Assembly: GCA_938042265.1 (NCBI GenBank) | Contig: CALIRN010000008.1 | Coordinates: 1 to 13,975 of the forward strand | Source: an uncultured Eubacteriaceae bacterium | GTDB taxonomy: Bacteria > Bacillota > Clostridia > Lachnospirales > CAG-274 | DNA: 13,975 nucleotides | Direction of reading: 5' to 3' | Shown here: positions 7,325-13,975 of the stretch, piece after piece | Position numbering within the stretch: the first letter of the stretch is position 1 | How the letters are laid out: each line of letters starts with the position of its first letter | Position numbers and translations under genes: made by a program | The notes under the pieces: generated by a model | Databases searched by the model: none | The model's input: the letters and a program-made list of their open reading frames with translations, nothing else | What the model was told of the DNA's origin: nothing

Positions 7325-9935
7325 ATCCTGCCGAAACGGTAGGCTCTACTATTATATCTTCAGCGACAGGTGCCTCTGTTTGAGGAGAAGGCTCAGGCTC
7401 TGGCTCTGGAGCCGAGGTTTGCTCCTGTGCGGGAGGCTCGACTGTTTCAGGCGTATCCTGTGCTGCCTGTTGCTGACCGACAGTGGCAGTGCTTTCCTCG
7501 GTGCCTTTGCTCTCGGAGGAGGTGTTGTTTTCGATATTGGTATCATTATTGTTTTCACTGTTTTCCTCATCCTTATCATTATCGGAGGAGGAACCATGAC
7601 CTGTACAGTATTTGGAAGGCTCAGTACCCTCTGCAAAGTATTCGGTAATGGTTTCGCAGCCTTTATTAGGTATCATACCTGTAGTTTTGCATACCTTGAT
7701 CTCACTGATACCCTCAGGCTGAGGAAACTCCTTAACCTCCAGATTTTGATGTACCTTTTCCATAACATCACGCCATACGTCAATGTGGCAGTGCTGATTG
7801 CTGAGAAATTTGTCCATATTAGGCACTGTGGTATCATAGCGGTCATAGCCAAACCATATACTGCCTACATAATAAGGTGTATAACCTACAAAGGTAAGGT
7901 CCTTGGTGTTTGTGGTAGTACCTGTTTTACCGACAACAGGCATTTGTGAATTTTTAAACTTTGCCGCTGTGCCCGTGCCCTTAGGGTCGTTTACGACACT
8001 GCTCATCATCTGTGTAAGTATATAAGCTGAGGTTGATTTAAGTACCTGTCTTGGCTCAGCATTGTTTTCAAGCAGTACATTGCCATCATGGTCAAGCACC
8101 ATTGAGTAAAGCATAGGACGCTTATATTCACCCTGATTTGCAATGGTGCCGTATGCTGCCGCAACCTCAAGCTGGGTTACACCGTTGGTAAGACCGCCCA
8201 GTGCGGTAGCCGCATGATTGTCATCCTCAAGTGTGGTAAAGCCAAAGTTAAGCAGATAATCATAGCATACGTCAAGGCCTGTTTCAACCATTGTTTTAAC
8301 CGCGAGTACATTCATGGAGTCCCTGATACCTGTTCTTGCGGTACAGTTGCCTCTGTAGGAATTGCCCCACCAGTTCTTTGGCGAATAATCGCCTATGGTG
8401 TAAGGCTCATCCTTTATAAGGGTTGCCGCTGTAATTTTGCCCGTGTCTATGGCAGGTGCATAGGCAGCAAGCACCTTGAATACGGAGCCGGGCTGTCTTG
8501 CGGAGTCTGTGGCACGGTTAAAGCCTCTGTTTACGAGTTTTTTGTCCCTGCCGCCCGCAAGGGCCTTAACCTCGCCCGTATGATAATCTATAATAACCAT
8601 TGCCGCCTGGGGCTGAATATTGTATACCGCCTTATCGGCAATAATCTTCTGGGTGGAGGTAAGTCCTGCTTCAATCGCCGTTTTCTTTTCGGCAACCCAT
8701 TGCTGAGCGCTTTCCATTGAACGGGCAAACTGCTTGTATTCGGAATGGGTCTGCTGACCCGTGGTGCTGTCCTCAATGGAAACCCTGTAGCTTATATCGT
8801 AATTGTAGACCATTGACGGAAAGGCGTTAGGGTTAAGGAATATATCATCAACAATCTTTTGCATATCAGTATCAATGGTGGAGTTAATCTGCAGACCACC
8901 GTTGTAAAGAATATATTCCGCCTGTGTACGGCTCATATTATATTTGTTTTGCAAATCTGTTGAGATTTGCTCAAACATTGCATCTACAAAGTAGCTGTGT
9001 ATATTTTCGGCATCCTCCTGCTCGTCTTCCATATCCACAGAGCCTGCATCAGAGATTTTGCTGTAAATATCCTCCGCATCTGCCGCCTCCTTCTCCTCCT
9101 GTGTAACATAGCCCTGATCAAGCATATATCTGAGAATAATGGACTGTCTTGATTTGTTGTTTTCAGGCTGCGTCCTTGGAGAGTACAGTGACGGATTGTT
9201 GGTAACACCTGCCAAAGAGGCACATTCCGCCAAATCAAGTTGTGAGGCGTCCTTATTGAAGTAACCCAGTGCCGCTGCCTGAACACCGTTGTATCCATGC
9301 CCCAGAGCTATTGTGTTAAGGTACAGCTCTAAAATATACTTTTTTGCCGCCTCCTTGGAGCCAAGCTGCTTTGTCAGCTCCTTTTCATACTTGGTGGCAA
9401 GGTATTGTTCCTGCAGCTTGGTGACAATGCTGTTATGCGTCACCTTGGTAACGTTGTTTTTAATAAGCTGCTGGGTTATTGTACTGCCGCCCTGAAGGCT
9501 TTTGCCCGACAGGGTTGAGTAAACCGCACGGGCAAAGCCTCTTGCGTCCACACCGTCGTGCTGGTAAAAGCGCTCGTCCTCAATGGCAATAACAGCATCC
9601 TGCATATACTGAGGTATATCCTCAAGAGCCGCATATTCACGGTTTTCGTCACCGTGAAACCTGTCTATTTCACTGCCCTTGGAGTCATAGATAATTGAGG
9701 TATAGGCACTTGGCTGAATAGCTACCAGACCCAGGTCGGGAGTGTTTTTGATAATAGCTATGTATGCGCCTATGCCTGCGCCGCCTATTGCAAAGGCAAG
9801 CAGAATACCTATCACTATAAGCGATTTAAACAAGGTACTGAATGGCTTGGAGCGTGCCTGACGCCTGCGTCGTTTATAGGGGCTTTGTTTTGACGATGGT
9901 TGTTTTTTTCTGTTATCTCCACTGTTTGAACTCAT
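7323..9935 (-). CDS. Class A penicillin-binding protein (PBP1A type, transglycosylase/transpeptidase)
   Basis: 870 aa. A basic cytosolic N-terminus (KRRRRQAR) precedes one membrane anchor at about 37-63. The GT51 domain shows AIEDERFYQHDG with catalytic Glu119 and GGSTITQQL (149-157). The transpeptidase domain has SxxK as S484-V-F-K487, SxN as S540-M-N542 and KTG at 670-672. The last 90 or so residues are a low-complexity, Asp/Glu/Asn/Ser then Pro/Glu/Gln-rich tail outside the membrane. The enzyme polymerises lipid II and crosslinks glycan strands, acting after the Ddl product encoded nearby. Start ATG at 9935-9933 follows GGAGG. Monocistronic: its own promoter upstream, a terminator at its stop. 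An insert between about 290 and 430 separates the two catalytic domains, as in many Clostridial homologues. Confidence 0.96.
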   Translation of the reverse strand: MSSNSGDNRKKQPSSKQSPYKRRRRQARSKPFSTLFKSLIVIGILLAFAIGGAGIGAYIAIIKNTPDLGLVAIQPSAYTSIIYDSKGSEIDRFHGDENREYAALEDIPQYMQDAVIAIEDERFYQHDGVDARGFARAVYSTLSGKSLQGGSTITQQLIKNNVTKVTHNSIVTKLQEQYLATKYEKELTKQLGSKEAAKKYILELYLNTIALGHGYNGVQAAALGYFNKDASQLDLAECASLAGVTNNPSLYSPRTQPENNKSRQSIILRYMLDQGYVTQEEKEAADAEDIYSKISDAGSVDMEDEQEDAENIHSYFVDAMFEQISTDLQNKYNMSRTQAEYILYNGGLQINSTIDTDMQKIVDDIFLNPNAFPSMVYNYDISYRVSIEDSTTGQQTHSEYKQFARSMESAQQWVAEKKTAIEAGLTSTQKIIADKAVYNIQPQAAMVIIDYHTGEVKALAGGRDKKLVNRGFNRATDSARQPGSVFKVLAAYAPAIDTGKITAATLIKDEPYTIGDYSPKNWWGNSYRGNCTARTGIRDSMNVLAVKTMVETGLDVCYDYLLNFGFTTLEDDNHAATALGGLTNGVTQLEVAAAYGTIANQGEYKRPMLYSMVLDHDGNVLLENNAEPRQVLKSTSAYILTQMMSSVVNDPKGTGTAAKFKNSQMPVVGKTGTTTNTKDLTFVGYTPYYVGSIWFGYDRYDTTVPNMDKFLSNQHCHIDVWRDVMEKVHQNLEVKEFPQPEGISEIKVCKTTGMIPNKGCETITEYFAEGTEPSKYCTGHGSSSDNDKDEENSENNNDTNIENNTSSESKGTEESTATVGQQQAAQDTPETVEPPAQEQTSAPEPEPEPSPQTEAPVAEDIIVEPTVSAG

Positions 9936-9940
9936 TTTTA

Positions 9941-9955
9941 AATACCTCCGGTATT
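9941..9955 (-). promoter_or_regulatory. Hairpin enclosing the PBP gene Shine-Dalgarno
   Basis: On the mRNA, AATACC and GGTATT (9950-9955 and 9941-9946) pair perfectly around the three-base loop GGA. The Shine-Dalgarno GGAGG is thus half in the loop and half in the 3' arm, six bases before the start codon. It could lower or gate translation. The stem is short (6 bp), so its stability is modest. Confidence 0.4.
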
Positions 9956-9971
9956 AATACGTATGTACTGT

Positions 9972-10032
9972 GGTAATTGCTGATTTAGTGCACCTGCATT
10001 TGTTTTAGGCTTTTAATTAATCAGCAGTTACC
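9972..10032 (-). promoter_or_regulatory. 14-bp inverted repeat in the PBP gene 5' UTR
   Basis: 9972-9985 pairs with 10019-10032 over 14 positions, thirteen Watson-Crick plus one that is a G-U pair or a C-A mismatch depending on strand, with a 33-base loop. It falls inside the expected leader of the PBP mRNA and could be an RNA stem or a protein-binding site. No known riboswitch motif was recognised. Confidence 0.4.
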
Positions 10033-10064
10033 GTAAAGCATAAAAACATATTTTTACTAATACC

Positions 10065-10093
10065 ATTATAACAGACATATCTGCATATATAAA
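10065..10093 (-). promoter_or_regulatory. Extended -10 promoter of the PBP gene
   Basis: Reading the - strand: -35-like TTTATA (10093-10088), 17 bases, then TATAAT (10070-10065) with an upstream TG one base away (extended -10). Transcription would start near 10058, giving a leader of about 120 bases. It sits in the gap divergent from yunB. Confidence 0.7.
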
Positions 10094-10146
10094 GGAAAAA
10101 TTTTTTTTAATGTTAAATTTTTGAAAATGTAAGGGGAAAATCAGTT

Positions 10147-10788
10147 ATGCAGGTTAAACGCAGGTTAAAGGGCATACTTATATTTTTGACAGTATTGATG
10201 CTGTTAATCATAATATTGTTTATTTTTTTGTTTGAGCGCTTTGGGGTGCCTGTGGGAGAGGAGCTGGCAAGGGAACAGGCTGTAACCCATATAAACACTT
10301 CAATAAACAATGCTGTAAAACAGACGGCGGAAAAACAGGGGATAAAGGCGGAGGATTTATATACGGCACATTTTAATGACAGTGGACAGCTTACATATTT
10401 GGAGGTAAACTCCATATTGATTAACTCAATCTGTGCCGATACGGCGCAAATGCTGTCGGAGGAGCTTAATAGTATGAGGGGAAGTGCGGTTAAGCTGCCT
10501 GTAGGCGCAATAACGGGCATTAACCTGTTTGCTCACAGCGGTCCGCATATACCACTGTATCTTACCCCATCAGGCAGTGCAGTGGCGGATTATGAAACCT
10601 CTCTGGAGGGTGCGGGCATAGGTCAGGTTAATTTTAAGGTGTGGCTTGTGATGGATACCGACGTGGGCATAGTAAATCCGCTTATGCACAGGCGGATAAA
10701 GGTAAGGCGTAAGCTTATGCTTGTAAATACTGTTTTCAGCGGAGAGGTACCGGAAGCTTTTTATGGTGAAAGGACTGTAAATAAATGA
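10147..10788 (+). CDS. yunB: Sporulation protein YunB homologue
   Basis: 213 aa with one N-terminal membrane segment (about 9-29) after the basic MQVKRR. The body shows the YunB pattern: VPVGAITGINLFAHSGPHIPL in the middle, LTPSGSAVADYETSLEGAGIGQVNFKVWL, and the end VFSGEVPEAFYGE, matching the family ends of the form VxxGxVPxxY. In Bacillus subtilis yunB belongs to the mother-cell sigma-E regulon and its loss impairs spore formation; its biochemical role is unknown. The start has AAGGGG about nine bases upstream. The protein is shorter than the Bacillus one (about 254 aa). A sigma-E promoter could not be recognised with confidence. No clear terminator follows, and 10789-10869 contains nothing else I can name. 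Confidence 0.9.
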   Translation: MQVKRRLKGILIFLTVLMLLIIILFIFLFERFGVPVGEELAREQAVTHINTSINNAVKQTAEKQGIKAEDLYTAHFNDSGQLTYLEVNSILINSICADTAQMLSEELNSMRGSAVKLPVGAITGINLFAHSGPHIPLYLTPSGSAVADYETSLEGAGIGQVNFKVWLVMDTDVGIVNPLMHRRIKVRRKLMLVNTVFSGEVPEAFYGERTVNK

Positions 10789-10869
10789 TTTTTTGGCAAT
10801 ATTTTCAATAGCGGGGGGCAAAAAACGGGATTGTTTTATTAAAAATATCCATTAATTGAATATTTGCTC

Positions 10870-10898
10870 TTGCGTTATTATTGTTATTATGCTATAAT
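10870..10898 (+). promoter_or_regulatory. Extended -10 promoter of the candidate small RNA
   Basis: TTGCGT (10870-10875), 17 bases, then a perfect TATAAT (10893-10898) preceded by TGC, i.e. an extended -10. The predicted start near 10905 falls at the base of the first hairpin of the cassette below. Confidence 0.75.
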
Positions 10899-10904
10899 AA
10901 TTAC

Positions 10905-11023
10905 AGTGATAAAACCAATTTATCATATATGTTTACAAAATGTATAGCGGTTTTGTAAACATACCTTTAATCCTTTTTATATATTCTTTTTTTCCGAAAA
11001 AGGAGCTGAAAGGCTCCTTTTTT
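10905..11023 (+). ncRNA. Candidate small RNA (promoter, two hairpins, terminator, no ORF)
   Basis: From the predicted start the transcript would hold a 7-bp hairpin (10907-10913 with 10919-10925, loop ACCAA), a perfect 13-bp hairpin (10928-10940 with 10951-10963, 10-base loop TGTATAGCGG), a single-stranded U-rich linker (10964-10996) and an intrinsic terminator (10997-11023). Length is about 119 bases. The only ATG-started frame is nine codons inside the second hairpin and has no ribosome site. The downstream gene araR has its own promoter beyond the terminator, so this is better explained as a stand-alone RNA than as an araR leader. Family unknown; no similarity to tmRNA, SRP RNA or RNase P RNA was seen. 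Confidence 0.55.
10997..11023 (+). terminator. Intrinsic terminator of the candidate small RNA
   Basis: A perfect 10-bp stem AAAAAGGAGC / GCTCCTTTTT (10997-11006, 11013-11022) with loop TGAAAG runs into the T tract ending at 11023. The A-rich left side could also serve the opposite strand, but no - strand gene abuts it. Confidence 0.9.
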
Positions 11024-11067
11024 ACTGGTATTTGTTGTGTGCACATTTCACTGCATATGTCCCCCTA

Positions 11068-11096
11068 TTGACAACGGATAAAGTTAATTGTATAAT
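11068..11096 (+). promoter_or_regulatory. Sigma-A promoter of araR
   Basis: A perfect TTGACA (11068-11073), 17 bases, then a perfect TATAAT (11091-11096). The expected start is near 11103, about 170 bases before the araR start codon. Confidence 0.92.
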
Positions 11097-11102
11097 ATTA
11101 AA

Positions 11103-11274
11103 AAGTACTAATTTTTTTTTACCCGAGTGGTACGTATAACTAAAATGAAGTTTTAAAAAAGTTGTATTTTTTGTATGAAAAAGGAGTTAAAAGCCTTAAG
11201 TTGTATTTAATCTGAAGGAAATACTGATTTTTTTGCTCTGTATTAATCAGATTTTCCCTAAAGGGGGATTTGTA
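11103..11274 (+). other. Long araR leader
   Basis: This AT-rich 5' UTR has several T runs, the operator-like palindrome described separately, an AAAAAGGAG without a usable start codon (11179-11187), and a 6-bp hairpin CTGATT/AATCAG (11224-11229 with 11245-11250) shortly before the true ribosome site AAGGGGG (11261-11267). No riboswitch family was recognised. Confidence 0.5.
11126..11141. promoter_or_regulatory. AraR-like operator palindrome
   Basis: AGTGGTACGTATAACT is an imperfect 16-bp palindrome (6 of 8 pairs) centred on TACGTA, like the GTACGTAC-type core of Bacillus AraR boxes. It lies about 25 bases after the predicted transcription start of araR, a position that fits autorepression by roadblock. 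Binding is inferred, not shown. Confidence 0.5.
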
Positions 11275-12390
11275 ATGGACTCACCTAAGTATTTAATTGT
11301 TCAGGAATGGATTAAAAGCGAAATAAATAAGGGTACTTACGTAAACGGAGATAAAATTCCGTCAGAAAACGAGCTTATGGAAAGGTTTGGATTTTCCCGT
11401 CAGACTGTCAGGCTTGCAATCAGCAATCTGGAAAACCTTGGTTATCTGGAAAAGGTCAAGGGCAGCGGTACCTATGTAAATGTTCATACTGCTCAGAGTA
11501 ATAAAGATGAGCATAACATCGGTGTAATATTAAGACACCTGGATTACTATATTTATCCTGAGATAATCAGAGGTATTGAATATGCTCTTATGCAGTACGG
11601 CTATACAATGACTTTGGGCATTACTCATAATAAAACCGATAAGGAAGTGGCCGTGCTTAACTCCATGATGGAAAAAAAGCTGGACGGTATTATAGCAGAG
11701 CCTGTAAAAACGGCAATGCCTATGCCTATAAAGGATACTTATGCAAGGATAAGCTCCCAGCTGCCTGTGGTATTTATAGGAGGCGGCTATCAGGGGGTTA
11801 ATATACCTGTAGTAGCCATGGATTATGTTAATGCAACCAAAACTGCCGTAGAGTATTTAATTAAAATGGGGCACCGCAATATAGGCGCTATGCTCCGTTC
11901 CGATGAAATCAGCGGGCATCTGCGCTATGAGGGATATACACGTACCCTTATTGAAAATAAGCTGTCCGCTAATGACCAAAATGTGCTTTGGTATAATGCT
12001 GATATAAGCGAGACGCTTTTTTCCACCCTGTTCAGGCAGATGTATTTTGCCGGTATGAACCGCTGTACGGCTTTGATTTGTCAGGATGATAAGGCGGCTG
12101 AAACACTTATAAACAATCTTAAGGAAATTAATATCAAGCCCTTTGAGGATATATCAATTATAAGCTTTGATAACTCTGCAACGGCGGAAATATTAGGGCT
12201 TACATCTATGGAGCACGGTAAAAGCGAGCTTGGTGCCAAGGCGGCGGAAATGCTGTTAAGACAGATTAAAACCAATGAGAAACAGGGCGCCTTGCTCAAA
12301 AGTGAGCTGGTAGTGCGCAGCTCTGTACACAAGCGAGGCTTTTCCAACAGCTGGGAAAGCGGTGAGGATTTATTTGAAACCAATGATTAA
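11275..12390 (+). CDS. araR: AraR-type transcriptional regulator (GntR DNA-binding, LacI-like sensor)
   Basis: 371 aa from ATG 11275, chosen for the AAGGGGG site just upstream. Residues about 4-70 form a GntR winged helix with GDKIPSENELMERFGFSRQTVRLAI, and the wing ends in GSGTYV. From about 78 the protein is a periplasmic-binding-protein/LacI-like sensor (NIGVILRHLDYYIYPEIIRGIE... DGIIAEP... VVFIGGGY... GHRNIG... ISIISFDNS). This architecture is that of Bacillus AraR, which represses arabinose genes until L-arabinose binds. The kinase gene follows after 30 bases in the same direction, so it is probably the local repressor of that operon. The inducer could differ from arabinose given the atypical kinase. 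Confidence 0.88.
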   Translation: MDSPKYLIVQEWIKSEINKGTYVNGDKIPSENELMERFGFSRQTVRLAISNLENLGYLEKVKGSGTYVNVHTAQSNKDEHNIGVILRHLDYYIYPEIIRGIEYALMQYGYTMTLGITHNKTDKEVAVLNSMMEKKLDGIIAEPVKTAMPMPIKDTYARISSQLPVVFIGGGYQGVNIPVVAMDYVNATKTAVEYLIKMGHRNIGAMLRSDEISGHLRYEGYTRTLIENKLSANDQNVLWYNADISETLFSTLFRQMYFAGMNRCTALICQDDKAAETLINNLKEINIKPFEDISIISFDNSATAEILGLTSMEHGKSELGAKAAEMLLRQIKTNEKQGALLKSELVVRSSVHKRGFSNSWESGEDLFETND

Positions 12391-12420
12391 TATGTAAATT
12401 TCAGGAAAGGGGGAATAAAT

Positions 12421-13975
12421 GTGTCAAAATACACTATAGGCATTGATTTTGGCAAAACAGGCTGCCGTGCGCTGTTACTGGATGTGGATAACGGCAGTGA
12501 GGTTGCCTGCGCTTCGGCTGAATATTATAATGGAATTATGATGAATAACTTTTTCAACGGAGTGCCTCTGCCTGAAAATTGGGCAATTGCAGACCCTCAG
12601 GACTATATAGATGTAATTGTCGAAACAGTATCGGAGCTTGCTGAAAAAGTGGATATATCCGATATTGTGGGTGTTGGACTGGCTTTTTCCTCCTGCTGTA
12701 TTCTGCCTGTAAAGGCAGATGGTACACCGCTTTGTGCTTTGCCTGAATTTAAAAATAATCCACATGCCTATATTAAGGTGACCAGGCATCGCAGCGCAGG
12801 TGATCAGGCTGAGAGGATTGACAGTATGGCAAAAGCCTTTAAAGAGGCGTGGGTAAATATAGGGCAGAATTCCGACAGTCCCGAGTGGCTTTTACCTAAG
12901 ATTTTGGAAATTGTTGAAGAGTCACCCAATATTTACCAGGCGGCAGATTACTTTATTGAGGCTACTGACTGGCTAGTATGGCAGTTGTCGGGAAACCCCG
13001 TACGCAATGCGTTTTCGGCAAGCTTTAAGGCTCAGGTCGGAGAGGGTACCACCCCTTCAAAGGAGTTTTTAAAGGCTCTTGACCCAATGCTTGAAAATCT
13101 TTATCAAACTAAGCTTAACATACCTGTTGTTTCGCCTGTTACATGTGCGGGAGGTCTTACAAGAAATATGGCTGCCAGGATGGGTATTAAGCCGGGTACT
13201 GCCGTTGCGGTAGGCGGTGTGGATGTGCTTGCTTGTCTGCCTGCCCTTAATGTATGCAAAAGCGGCGGACTTGTGGGAATTATGGGCAACTCATCAATAT
13301 TTGTTACCTTAAGTGAAAAATGCGTAGAGCCCATGGGTATTGCCAGAGGCGTTAAGGGCAGTATAATACCGGGCTACTACACATATAAATCCAATTTACA
13401 TTGTGTAGGCGATAATTATGCATGGTTTTTAAATAACTTTCTTACGCCCGAATATCATAAGGGAGCAAAATCAGAGGGAAGAAATCTGCACTCCTACATT
13501 GCACAGCGTATGATGAAAATGAATCCGGGAGAGAACGGCATAATTTGCATAAATTGGATGAAGGGTACAGTCTGCCCTGTTAATGACAAGGAGCTTTCAA
13601 GCGTATTTATCGGTATGGATATTAATACACGTCCGGAGCATCTCTACCGTGCTATAATTGAGGGTATGGCTTTTGATACCCGTATGGTTATTGAAGAGTA
13701 TGCGGTAAATGATATATATATTGACAGCTTTTACGGTGTAGGAACCATTGCGGAGCGCAACCCGTTTATTACTCAACTGTATGCGGACATACTTAATATG
13801 CCTGTAAGGGTTGCAGGCTCACCTAAGTCTCCTGCCTTGGGAGCGGGTATAATTGCCGCTACCATAAGCGGTGAGTACGGTAGTATTGATGAAGCGGCAC
13901 AGGCTATGGGTATGCTGAAAAATGTTGTATACTTGCCTGATGTTAAGGCAAGTGCGGTATATGACAGCCTGTATA
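12421..13975 (+). CDS. Ribulokinase-like FGGY carbohydrate kinase (3' end outside window)
   Basis: 518 codons, open to the right edge, so only the last few tens of residues are missing. GTG 12421 is the start: AAAGGGGG lies just upstream and the overlapping ATG (12419) runs into a stop after six codons. It aligns by eye along its whole length with AraB: VGVGLAF..CCILPVKADGTPLC.LPEF...PHAYIK, DWLVWQL.G, SFKAQ, VAVGGVD with the catalytic base Asp268, IIPGYY, VGDNYAWF, NPFITQLYADI and ALGAGIIAA. AraB phosphorylates L-ribulose in L-arabinose catabolism. Several positions differ from typical AraB: GKTGCRA (11-17) replaces GTxSGRA in the phosphate loop, YKSNLH replaces YEAGQS, and GVGT (439-442) replaces the GG of the adenosine site. 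The call is therefore an FGGY kinase of the AraB type, possibly with another ketose substrate. Confidence 0.85.
   Translation, partial: MSKYTIGIDFGKTGCRALLLDVDNGSEVACASAEYYNGIMMNNFFNGVPLPENWAIADPQDYIDVIVETVSELAEKVDISDIVGVGLAFSSCCILPVKADGTPLCALPEFKNNPHAYIKVTRHRSAGDQAERIDSMAKAFKEAWVNIGQNSDSPEWLLPKILEIVEESPNIYQAADYFIEATDWLVWQLSGNPVRNAFSASFKAQVGEGTTPSKEFLKALDPMLENLYQTKLNIPVVSPVTCAGGLTRNMAARMGIKPGTAVAVGGVDVLACLPALNVCKSGGLVGIMGNSSIFVTLSEKCVEPMGIARGVKGSIIPGYYTYKSNLHCVGDNYAWFLNNFLTPEYHKGAKSEGRNLHSYIAQRMMKMNPGENGIICINWMKGTVCPVNDKELSSVFIGMDINTRPEHLYRAIIEGMAFDTRMVIEEYAVNDIYIDSFYGVGTIAERNPFITQLYADILNMPVRVAGSPKSPALGAGIIAATISGEYGSIDEAAQAMGMLKNVVYLPDVKASAVYDSLY

Noticed and set aside
7380..7949. + strand open frame of 189 codons opposite the PBP gene, and other long opposite-strand frames
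   Set aside because: They lie antisense to well-identified genes, have no recognisable domains or ribosome sites and follow the codon pattern of the true frame.
10046..10083. Sigma-E promoter for yunB (ACATATT with CATATCTG or TATAACAG)
   Set aside because: The spacing and the second half of the -10 do not match the CATACAAT-type consensus well enough, although sigma-E control is expected from Bacillus.
10929..10958. Nine-codon ATG frame inside the 13-bp hairpin
   Set aside because: No ribosome binding site, and the start is buried in a perfect stem; the coding reading is less likely than an RNA.
1..13975. CRISPR arrays, tRNA or rRNA genes, insertion sequences, phage genes, toxin-antitoxin pairs
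   Set aside because: Scanned for on both strands by eye; no spaced direct repeats, cloverleaf, transposase or paired small genes were seen.

Overview
The window looks like the chromosome of a low-to-moderate-GC, endospore-forming Firmicute, probably class Clostridia. The support is a yunB-like sporulation gene, a T-box riboswitch ahead of thrS, textbook sigma-A promoters (TTGACA, 17 bp, TATAAT), strong AGGAGG-type ribosome sites, an AraR-type GntR/LacI hybrid regulator and many U-tract intrinsic terminators. No transposase, integrase, phage gene or CRISPR array is visible. The species cannot be named from the sequence alone.

Left part (1-4959, all + strand). A tightly packed run starts with the 3' end of coaE (dephospho-CoA kinase). 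It continues with a small membrane-anchored lytic transglycosylase, a family-5 solute-binding lipoprotein with no permease beside it, and a GalT/HIT-fold nucleotidyltransferase-like protein. The first three genes overlap at their ends and are probably translationally coupled. A 245-base gap follows that is dense in short perfect hairpins and is the best candidate here for a structured RNA of unassigned class. After it come ddl (D-Ala-D-Ala ligase) and a ProX/YbaK-type prolyl-tRNA editing protein, overlapping by 8 bases.

Middle part (4960-10146). A sigma-A promoter drives a threonine T-box leader (specifier ACC, T-box bulge TGGA, terminator) and thrS. ThrS converges on a class A penicillin-binding protein on the - strand, and the two share a 20-bp-stem bidirectional terminator. 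Two imperfect hairpins of unknown origin lie between thrS and that terminator. The PBP gene has an extended -10 promoter and a 5' UTR with two inverted repeats, one of which encloses its Shine-Dalgarno sequence.

Right part (10147-13975, + strand). yunB is divergent from the PBP gene. Next comes a promoter/hairpins/terminator cassette of about 120 bases with no credible ORF, which is a candidate small RNA. Then follow a separate perfect sigma-A promoter, an AraR-like operator palindrome inside a 170-base leader, araR, and a GTG-started FGGY kinase cut by the window edge. The kinase is clearly ribulokinase-like but differs at several usually conserved active-site positions, so the sugar controlled by this regulator/kinase pair may not be L-arabinose/L-ribulose.

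Themes: cell-wall synthesis and remodelling (lytic transglycosylase, Ddl, class A PBP), translation fidelity (ThrS, prolyl-tRNA editing), sporulation (YunB) and the start of a sugar catabolic operon. I see no clear new defence or mobile system. The most promising unexplained material is RNA-level: 3277-3503 and 10905-11023.
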